Below are positions 1 to 5,152 of a DNA stretch of 7,405 nt, piece by piece; within the stretch, counting starts at the first letter, position 1; each line of letters starts with the position of its first letter. A program made the position numbers and the translations under genes. This DNA is from Candidatus Omnitrophota bacterium (GTDB taxonomy: Bacteria; Omnitrophota; Gorgyraeia; 2-02-FULL-51-18): the NCBI GenBank assembly GCA_023247935.1, contig JAHFFM010000095.1, positions 1 to 7,405 of the forward strand, in the 5' to 3' direction. The notes under the pieces were generated by a model. That model did not search any database. It saw nothing but the letters and a program-made list of their open reading frames with translations, and was not told the origin of the DNA.

Positions 1-222
1 GCCGCCCGTTTTGAAAATCCATATGACTATGATAAGATTCTGGAAAATGACAGGCTGAATGTGACCGGCTTGTCTTCATTCGCGCCCGGCAAGCCGCTGA
101 CGCTTGAAATCATTCACGCCGATAAACCCGCGGAAAAAATTTCACTCGCGCATTCTTTTACGGAGGAACAAATCGCCTGGTTTAAGGCCGGTTCCGCGCT
201 TAATCTGATGAAGGGAAAATAG
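1..222 (+). CDS. acn: Aconitate hydratase (mitochondrial-type), C-terminal 73 residues only
   Basis: This is the 3' end of a gene that starts before the window; frame 1 is open from base 1 to the TAG at 220-222. Aconitase isomerises citrate to isocitrate in the TCA cycle through a [4Fe-4S] cluster in the cytoplasm. The visible part is the end of the C-terminal swivel domain. Segments such as YDYDKI, FAPGKPL, EEQIAWFKAGSALN and a terminal LMKGK align closely with my recollection of the C-terminus of mitochondrial aconitase (DYNKI, FTPGKPL, ETQIEWFRAGSALNRMK). This places it in the mitochondrial-type clade rather than AcnA or AcnB. The cluster-binding cysteines lie upstream and cannot be checked. 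The next gene follows after 10 nt, so the two are probably co-transcribed. Confidence 0.93.
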   Translation, partial: AARFENPYDYDKILENDRLNVTGLSSFAPGKPLTLEIIHADKPAEKISLAHSFTEEQIAWFKAGSALNLMKGK

Positions 223-226
223 GAGG
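221..226 (+). promoter_or_regulatory. Ribosome binding site AGGAGG of the deoxyhypusine-synthase-like gene
   Basis: A perfect AGGAGG overlaps the aconitase stop codon and lies 6 nt before the ATG at 233. It would be only 3 nt from the in-frame TTG at 230, so it decides in favour of the ATG. Confidence 0.85.
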
Positions 227-232
227 TCGTTG

Positions 233-1264
233 ATGTCCACGCAAACACAAATGCCGAAAGTTTCCAAAACCGCCAAAGTTGGAACGCTTCAAAACGGGCT
301 TTCGGTTAAAAAGTTTATTCAGCATCATTACCGCCATTTTAATTCCGCCGTGGTTGTGGACGCCGCGCAAGCCTATATCGATCATCTGGAATCTGGCGGG
401 AAAATGTTTGTGACGCTTGCGGGTGCTATGTCCACCGGTGAGCTCGGCATTTCGCTTGCGGAAATGATTCGCGAAGGAAAAGTACACGGCATTTGTTCGA
501 CGGGTGCCAATTTGGAAGAGGATATTTTTAATCTCGTGGCGCATGATCATTATCGCCGCGTTCCGCATTATCGCCATTTGACCAGCGAAGAAGAAGTGGG
601 TCTCCGTGACCAGGGCTTAAATCGCGTGACGGATACCTGCATCCCCGAAGAAGAAGCCATGCGCCGCATTGAACGCCAGGTTTTAAAATTTTGGCAAAAG
701 GCTGATAAAGAGGGGAAGCGGTATTTTCCTTACGAATACATGTACCAGCTTCTCAAGAGCGGAGTCATCGAAGAGTTTTATCAAATTGACCCGAAAGATT
801 CCTGGGTGGTGGCTGCCTGTGAAAAAAACATTCCGATTTTTACGCCTGGCTGGGAAGACTCCACGCTTGGGAATATTTTTGTGGCCAATGTGCGCCGCAA
901 AGAAGTGGCCTCATTTCATGTCGTGAAATCCGGCGTTGAGCATATGGACGCGTTGATTGACTGGTATTTTGAGAGCAGCAAAGCCAAGCCGATTGGATTT
1001 TTTCAAATCGGTGGCGGCATTGCCGGGGATTTTCCGATTTGCGTGGTGCCGCTTATCCAGCAGGATTTGAAGCAGCCATGCAAATTATGGGGCTATTTTT
1101 GCCAGATATCCGATTCTACCACTTCTTACGGCTCATACAGCGGAGCCGTACCCAATGAAAAAATCACTTGGGGTAAGCTGGATGGAAATACGCCCCGCTT
1201 TGTGATTGAGTCCGACGCGACCATTGTCGCGCCGCTCATGTTCGCGTATATACTCGAAAAATAA
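233..1264 (+). CDS. Deoxyhypusine synthase-like enzyme (bacterial branch, probable polyamine aminobutyl transferase)
   Basis: A 343-residue protein of the deoxyhypusine synthase (DHS) family, an NAD-dependent fold that moves the aminobutyl group of spermidine onto an acceptor. The C-terminal ITWGK at 311-315 carries the catalytic lysine, K315, equivalent to K329 of human DHS. STGANLEED near residues 88-96 corresponds to the NAD-contacting TGAGGIEED region. However, the human GGG-VVKHH segment is GGGIAGDFP here (260-268), so the H288 equivalent is D266. The acidic residue equivalent to D316 is Y302, whereas E323 is retained as E309. Bacteria lack eIF5A, the normal DHS substrate, and some bacterial homologues are reported to make homospermidine or related polyamines; this product is therefore likely a polyamine synthase, but that is inference. 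The ATG start was chosen from the RBS. The gene lies 10 nt after aconitase and 2 nt before the pseudouridine synthase gene. Confidence 0.9.
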   Translation: MSTQTQMPKVSKTAKVGTLQNGLSVKKFIQHHYRHFNSAVVVDAAQAYIDHLESGGKMFVTLAGAMSTGELGISLAEMIREGKVHGICSTGANLEEDIFNLVAHDHYRRVPHYRHLTSEEEVGLRDQGLNRVTDTCIPEEEAMRRIERQVLKFWQKADKEGKRYFPYEYMYQLLKSGVIEEFYQIDPKDSWVVAACEKNIPIFTPGWEDSTLGNIFVANVRRKEVASFHVVKSGVEHMDALIDWYFESSKAKPIGFFQIGGGIAGDFPICVVPLIQQDLKQPCKLWGYFCQISDSTTSYGSYSGAVPNEKITWGKLDGNTPRFVIESDATIVAPLMFAYILEK

Positions 1265-1266
1265 CA

Positions 1267-2061
1267 GTGCCTTTCGAACAAGCTCTCCAGGAAACATCTG
1301 AAATTCCCGTAAGGGTTCGCCGGTCGCAAATTGCTGGCGAAAATTTCATTGTGGATACGAAGTTTCAAGTGATCCATGAAGATGAAGATATTCTCATTCT
1401 GGATAAACCTTCGCCGCTGGCCGTTCATCCCGTCGGCGCTTATTCTGAGCTGAATCTTCATTCTCTTTTAAAAAAAGACAAGCGCTGGAGAGATTCCCAA
1501 ATACGTTTCGTGCACCGTTTGGACGCGGAAACCAGCGGTGTGATTTGCGCGGCCAAAACCGCGGAAGCGGCAAGGGCCATGGGAATTCAATTTTTAGAAG
1601 GCTTGGTTGAAAAAAAATACCGCGCGCTGGTATTCGGCGTGCCGCCGCACGCGGAAGGCATTATCACTTTTCGCCTTGGAAATGATTCAAGCTCCGGGTT
1701 TCAGACATTTCGTGTTCATGATGAACTGAATGGAGAAGAGGCGGTTACGCGTTATCACATGATTTTTACCACCGGAGTTTATTCTTGTCTCGAGCTGGTC
1801 CCAATGACGGGGCGCACGCATCAGCTTCGCGCGCATTTATCACTTTTGGGAAATCCGATAGTGGGGGACAAAATTTATTTGGATTTAAACATCTTCAAGG
1901 AATACGTTCTTGGCGGCTTAAATGATGAGATGCTCAAGAAATTAAAACTCGCGCGGCTGGCTTTGCATGCCACTTCGCTTCGTTTCCGGCATCCCCGCAC
2001 CAATGAAGAAGTTCAGTTTGTTTCCCAAGCGCCTCAATTTTTATTGAAAGTTTCCGCATGA
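1267..2061 (+). CDS. RluA-family RNA pseudouridine synthase, without S4 domain
   Basis: A 264-residue cytoplasmic enzyme of the RluA/RsuA superfamily, which isomerises uridine to pseudouridine in rRNA or tRNA. The HEDEDILILDKPSPLAVHP segment (37-55) is the family entry motif. FVHRLDAETSG (81-91) carries the catalytic aspartate D86, and GRTHQLRAHL near 182-191 is the second signature. The usual N-terminal S4 RNA-binding domain is missing: only about 36 residues precede the catalytic core. The GTG at 1267 is the first ATG/GTG/TTG after the upstream in-frame stop at 1207-1209, so a longer N-terminus is not available. No clear Shine-Dalgarno is seen, which suggests translational coupling to the preceding gene 2 nt upstream. 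The target RNA site cannot be told from sequence. Its stop overlaps the next start as ATGA. Confidence 0.9.
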   Translation: MPFEQALQETSEIPVRVRRSQIAGENFIVDTKFQVIHEDEDILILDKPSPLAVHPVGAYSELNLHSLLKKDKRWRDSQIRFVHRLDAETSGVICAAKTAEAARAMGIQFLEGLVEKKYRALVFGVPPHAEGIITFRLGNDSSSGFQTFRVHDELNGEEAVTRYHMIFTTGVYSCLELVPMTGRTHQLRAHLSLLGNPIVGDKIYLDLNIFKEYVLGGLNDEMLKKLKLARLALHATSLRFRHPRTNEEVQFVSQAPQFLLKVSA

Positions 2062-3098
2062 CCCCTTCTTTTTCTTCCCGGCGCGCTCAGAAAGTCTTCG
2101 GAACTTTTAAGCAAGACTTGGCGGAGCTGATGGAAGACAATTTTCCTGCGGGCGCTGAAAATGAAATTTTGCGCGACATGCTGTTTAATCTAGGAAAACT
2201 TCGCGCGGAAAAACTCGATATTCTGGAGCTCCGGCTTTTAAACACCGCGTTTGCCGAGTTGCGTTATGCGCTGAAAGTATTCAAGCCTTATCGTTTGGTT
2301 CCCAAAGCGGCGGTATTTGGCTCCGCTCGTCTTAAGCCGAATCATCCGGATTTTAAGCTGGCCGAAGCCTTTGGCCGCAAATTGGTTAAAAAAGGCTGGA
2401 TGCTGATCACGGGCGGCGCTTCCGGAATTATGGAAGCGGCCATGATAGGCGCCGGCGCGAAGAACAGTTTTGGACTCAATATCATGCTTCCGTTTGAGCA
2501 GCAGCCGAATCTCACGATTCGCGGAAATGAAAAGCTGATTAATTTTAAATATTTTTTTACGCGCAAATTGATGTTTTTGAAAGAATCAGAAGCTACTGTG
2601 CTTTTTCCCGGAGGCTTCGGTACTTTTGATGAAGGGTTTGAATCTTTTACTTTGGTTCAGACCGGGAAGGCGAGACCAAGGCCTTTGGTCTTGGTCGATA
2701 CGCCGAAAAGTGTTTTTTGGAAATCTACACTTACATTGCTTAAAAAGAATTTGCTTGGCGGTGGTTTGATTTCTCCTCAAGATTTGTCTTTGATGCAGCA
2801 TTGTCAGGATGCGGACAAAGCGGTTGATGAATTGATTCAATTTTACAAAAATTATGATTCTTCGCGTTTTTTAAGGGATCAATATTTGATAAGGCTTAAA
2901 AAACCTGTTTCCGATAAGGCCCTGGAAGAGATCCGCAGGCGCTTTAAAGATATCGTTTCGAAGGGGAGTTTTGAACGTTTGGACGATTTACCAGAAGATG
3001 ACCACCCGGACAGCTCGCTTCACCGGATTGTGTTTAGTTTTGACCGTTCCAGCTATGCCCGCCTTCGCCAATTGATCGATTATTTAAATACCCTATAA
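2058..3098 (+). CDS. LOG-family (TIGR00730-like) Rossmann-fold protein, probable nucleotide 5'-monophosphate phosphoribohydrolase
   Basis: A 346-residue protein with the LOG (formerly 'lysine decarboxylase') signature. A Rossmann start AVFGSAR lies at 85-91, GGASGIMEAA at 119-128, a RK pair at 169-170 and the phosphoribosyl-binding PGGFGTFDE at 184-192. Members such as plant LOG and E. coli PpnN cleave the N-glycosidic bond of nucleoside monophosphates, releasing ribose 5-phosphate and a base; they are not lysine decarboxylases. The core spans roughly 80-265. A helical N-terminal extension (1-80) and a charged C-terminal extension (about 266-346, with FLRDQYLIRLKKP) make it longer than the roughly 180-220 residues of the simple cytokinin-activating LOGs and shorter than PpnN. 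The start overlaps the pseudouridine synthase stop by 4 nt (ATGA), implying coupled translation. It is the last gene of the acn operon. The exact substrate is unknown. Confidence 0.88.
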   Translation: MTPSFSSRRAQKVFGTFKQDLAELMEDNFPAGAENEILRDMLFNLGKLRAEKLDILELRLLNTAFAELRYALKVFKPYRLVPKAAVFGSARLKPNHPDFKLAEAFGRKLVKKGWMLITGGASGIMEAAMIGAGAKNSFGLNIMLPFEQQPNLTIRGNEKLINFKYFFTRKLMFLKESEATVLFPGGFGTFDEGFESFTLVQTGKARPRPLVLVDTPKSVFWKSTLTLLKKNLLGGGLISPQDLSLMQHCQDADKAVDELIQFYKNYDSSRFLRDQYLIRLKKPVSDKALEEIRRRFKDIVSKGSFERLDDLPEDDHPDSSLHRIVFSFDRSSYARLRQLIDYLNTL

Positions 3099-3112
3099 AT
3101 TTAAGTATATTT

Positions 3113-3175
3113 CCGGTTTAGGTTGACGGCCCGAACGGCATCTTGTATGCTTATATCTTCACTAAACCGGTTTTT
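3113..3175 (+). terminator. Possible weak terminator: 9-bp inverted repeat followed by T5
   Basis: CCGGTTTAG at 3113-3121 is perfectly complementary to CTAAACCGG at 3162-3170, and TTTTT follows at 3171-3175. The repeat lies 14 nt after the LOG-family stop, where an operon end is expected. The 40-nt loop is long for an intrinsic terminator and the stem is only 9 bp, so efficiency would be modest. A promoter lies inside the loop. Confidence 0.4.
3123..3151 (+). promoter_or_regulatory. Sigma70-type promoter for the OmpA-LysM gene
   Basis: TTGACG at 3123-3128 (5/6 match to the -35 consensus) and TATGCT at 3146-3151 (4/6 match to -10) are separated by exactly 17 bp. Predicted transcription would begin near 3158, giving a leader of about 57 nt before the ATG at 3215. 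This is the only strong promoter-like pair I see in the window, and it falls where a new transcription unit is expected. Confidence 0.6.
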
Positions 3176-3198
3176 ACCCACGAAACCCTCGGAATAAG

Positions 3199-3204
3199 AA
3201 GGAA
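3199..3204 (+). promoter_or_regulatory. Ribosome binding site AAGGAA of the OmpA-LysM gene
   Basis: AAGGAA (core AGGA at 3200-3203) lies 11 nt before the ATG at 3215. It supports that start over the in-frame TTG at 3143, which would fall within the promoter and would place about 24 residues ahead of the signal peptide. Confidence 0.55.
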
Positions 3205-3214
3205 TAGATCTGAT

Positions 3215-4357
3215 ATGAAACTTTTTTTGAAACATCGTTTGGCGGTATTGGGAATGGCAATTGGTTTAACCTTTATGTCCGGCTTGGCGTTGGCCGGAGG
3301 CGGTCCCGAAGAAGCGGACGCGCCTTCAACGAGCGCCGCCTCTGATGATTCCAAGAGCGCGTTAGGCCAATTCCAGACAGAAACGGCGCCCTTACCGGCT
3401 ATGACAGGCGCTTCTCAGCCATTGAACAGCGTCCCAACGCCCGTTTCTCCCGCTGAAGATTTAAGCGCTGCTGTTTCTAATTCAAACGCCTCCGGAGCGA
3501 ATTTCCCTAAAGCCATGACACCTCAAGATGAGGAAATGGCGAAAAAATTCCAATGGTGGCCAACGGATGCCCAGCCAGCCCCTGTTAAAGACAACAATCG
3601 TAGCGGTTATTGGTGGTGGCCTGATAGACCCGGAAGCCCTTCCCTTGAAAAGCTTTGGGGTAACCAAGGTTTTGTTTACGTCCGTAAAATCATATTTGAT
3701 TACAAAGATGAAACCGTCCAAACGCCTCAGGGTCCCATGAAACCTTCTTTGGTTATCAAACGGATCATTAAAAATGTCAGAGTTTATTTTGATTATGATA
3801 AAGCGGAATTGCGCGATGACGCGATTGATATTCTTCAAAAAGCCGTGTTTACCTTAAACGCGAATCCGAAAGCGGATATTTTGGTAACCGGCAACGCGGA
3901 CGTTCGCGGTTCCGAGCAATACAATCTTAAGCTTGGAGAGAAGCGCGCCGCTACCGTACAGAAATACTTGGCGAGTCAAGGCGTGACCTCTGAAAGAATC
4001 CGCATTTTAAGCCGTGGCAAATTGGATGCGCTTGCCCCAAAAAAAGATATCGTCGGCATGCAAAAAGACCGCAACGCGCAGTTTATGATTGCCGAAGTGG
4101 AAGAGGTTATGATCCCCGCGGATAAAGCGGATCTTTTTGAAAATCAGCAAATGGAAGAAAAGCAGGAATTGACCGGCCAAATCCGCGTAAGCACCAAAGA
4201 TTATGTGATCAAGCCAGGAGACACACTCTGGGAGATCGCCAAGCGTGAGTATGGTGATGGAAAACAATGGAAAAGACTTTATGAATTCAATAAGGACGTG
4301 ATTTCGAATCCCAACCGTCCCCGCAAAGGCACAAAAATACAGATTCCAATTGAATAA
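3215..4357 (+). CDS. Secreted OmpA-domain plus LysM-domain peptidoglycan-binding protein
   Basis: A 380-residue exported protein. Residues 1-27 form a classical signal peptide (MKLFLKHR, hydrophobic core, GLALA ending), with likely cleavage after A27; there is no lipobox cysteine. A low-complexity Ala/Ser/Pro-rich region follows (about 28-105). Next is a tryptophan-rich stretch with two WWP motifs (114-116 and 134-136). An OmpA-like domain (about 187-295) starts at VYFDYDKAEL and contains GNADVRGS and the helix YNLKLGEKRAATVQKYL; D229 and R244 match the Asp/Arg pair that binds the diaminopimelate of peptidoglycan. A C-terminal LysM domain (about 330-380) starts YVIKPGDTLWEIAKREYG and binds glycan chains. 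Two peptidoglycan-binding modules on one secreted chain suggest a periplasmic protein that tethers or organises the cell wall. It has its own promoter and is followed after 20 nt by the Bax-inhibitor gene. Confidence 0.9.
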   Translation: MKLFLKHRLAVLGMAIGLTFMSGLALAGGGPEEADAPSTSAASDDSKSALGQFQTETAPLPAMTGASQPLNSVPTPVSPAEDLSAAVSNSNASGANFPKAMTPQDEEMAKKFQWWPTDAQPAPVKDNNRSGYWWWPDRPGSPSLEKLWGNQGFVYVRKIIFDYKDETVQTPQGPMKPSLVIKRIIKNVRVYFDYDKAELRDDAIDILQKAVFTLNANPKADILVTGNADVRGSEQYNLKLGEKRAATVQKYLASQGVTSERIRILSRGKLDALAPKKDIVGMQKDRNAQFMIAEVEEVMIPADKADLFENQQMEEKQELTGQIRVSTKDYVIKPGDTLWEIAKREYGDGKQWKRLYEFNKDVISNPNRPRKGTKIQIPIE

Positions 4358-4364
4358 TCTCGAT

Positions 4365-4370
4365 AAGGAG
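4365..4370 (+). promoter_or_regulatory. Ribosome binding site AAGGAG of the Bax-inhibitor-1 family gene
   Basis: AAGGAG lies 7 nt before the ATG at 4378 and inside the 20-nt gap to the preceding gene, supporting that start and co-transcription. Confidence 0.8.
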
Positions 4371-4377
4371 ACGAATT

Positions 4378-5076
4378 ATGGAAAATAGAACTTTAACGCA
4401 AGCGGAATCACAAATATCCGAATCTAATTTTTTATCCAAAGTTTTTATGTGGATGGCGTTAGGCTTGGCGGTTTCGGCCGGAGGTTCTTTTTGGATTTTA
4501 TCTCAGCCGGAACTTTTGACGACCCTTCTTAAAAATAATTGGGTGTTTTTTGGCCTTATTTTTGCTGAGCTTGGATTGGTGATGTGGCTTTCTATGGCCA
4601 TTTACCGGATGAGCGCAGGCACGGCTACGGCTCTGTTTTTATTTTATTCTTTTGTGAATGGAGTCACGCTTTCGCCGGTTTTCTTGATATACACCGGTGC
4701 GTCGATTGTTTCCACATTCGCCGTCACGGCCGGAACATTTTTGTGTTTCAGTGTGTACGGTTTAACAACCAAAAAGGATTTAACTTCCGTCGGCGGTTTG
4801 ATGACAATGGCCCTTTTTGGGGTTATTTTAGCAAGTCTCGTGAATGTTTTTTTGAAAAGCGCCGCTTTGAATTGGGTGCTCACATTCATCGCGATCGCGG
4901 TTTTTATGGGTTTGATCGCTTATCACGCGCAAAAGTTGAAACGTATTTATGCGATGGGTTTTGAAAGCGAAGAAGCGCAAAAAAAAGTGGTGATTATCGG
5001 GGCTTTGTCTTTGTACCTTGATTTCGTCAACCTTTTTCTTCAACTCTTGAAACTTTTTGGCAAAAGAAGAAACTAG
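4378..5076 (+). CDS. Bax inhibitor-1 / YccA-family integral membrane protein
   Basis: A 232-residue inner-membrane protein with seven hydrophobic segments (about 22-42, 55-75, 82-105, 107-127, 138-158, 165-183, 203-226), the usual size and topology of bacterial BI-1 proteins. Family hallmarks are SPVFLIY after TM3, the AY-x-AQKLKRIY segment at the end of TM6 and the C-terminal SLYLDFVNLFLQLLKLFG. E. coli YccA modulates the FtsH protease, and B. subtilis YetJ is a pH-gated calcium leak channel; the role here is not determined. In YetJ the pH sensor is an aspartate pair in TM6 and TM7. Here the TM7 partner is present (D215) but the TM6 position, usually YDTQ, reads YHAQ, with H183 replacing the aspartate. 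The gene shares a transcription unit with the OmpA-LysM gene and ends 21 nt before a strong terminator. Confidence 0.93.
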   Translation: MENRTLTQAESQISESNFLSKVFMWMALGLAVSAGGSFWILSQPELLTTLLKNNWVFFGLIFAELGLVMWLSMAIYRMSAGTATALFLFYSFVNGVTLSPVFLIYTGASIVSTFAVTAGTFLCFSVYGLTTKKDLTSVGGLMTMALFGVILASLVNVFLKSAALNWVLTFIAIAVFMGLIAYHAQKLKRIYAMGFESEEAQKKVVIIGALSLYLDFVNLFLQLLKLFGKRRN

Positions 5077-5097
5077 TTTAATTTAAAATGATTTTTT

Positions 5098-5127
5098 GGG
5101 GAGCCGGTTTATAGCCGGCTCCCTTTT
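5098..5127 (+). terminator. Rho-independent terminator after the Bax-inhibitor-1 gene
   Basis: GGGAGCCGG-type left arm (5099-5107) pairs with CCGGCTCCC (5115-5123). This gives nine Watson-Crick pairs, extended by an outer G-T wobble and by inner T-G and T-A pairs closing a very short loop. TTTT follows at 5124-5127, then GTTG. The stem is GC-rich and the T-tract lies only on the + strand side, so it terminates the OmpA-LysM/BI-1 transcript. It also excludes the in-frame TTG at 5096 as the start of the next gene. Confidence 0.88.
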
Positions 5128-5152
5128 GTTGTATAGAAAGCAAATCAGCCTC

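Noticed and set aside
230..232. TTG as an alternative start of the deoxyhypusine-synthase-like gene
   Set aside because: It is only 3 nt from the AGGAGG, while the adjacent ATG at 233 has proper spacing.
2674..2696. Small palindrome GACCAAG / CTTGGTC inside the LOG-family gene
   Set aside because: It lies in codons of a conserved strand (RPLVLVDTP) with no T-tract or regulatory context; chance is sufficient.
3143..3214. TTG-started 24-residue N-terminal extension of the OmpA-LysM protein
   Set aside because: It would start inside the promoter, upstream of the expected transcription start, and would put a non-hydrophobic tail before a textbook signal peptide.
3482..3838. 118-codon antisense ORF opposite the OmpA-LysM gene
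   Set aside because: It is a reading-frame shadow; the + strand protein there has clear domains and the antisense product resembles nothing recognisable.
5132..5137. TATAGA as a -10 box for the KimA-like gene
   Set aside because: No -35-like hexamer at 16-18 bp (that region is the terminator stem), and it would leave only about a 10-nt leader.
5096..5152. TTG-started 19-residue N-terminal extension of the KimA-like protein
   Set aside because: The codons run through a strong intrinsic terminator hairpin; the ATG at 5153 fits the family N-terminus.
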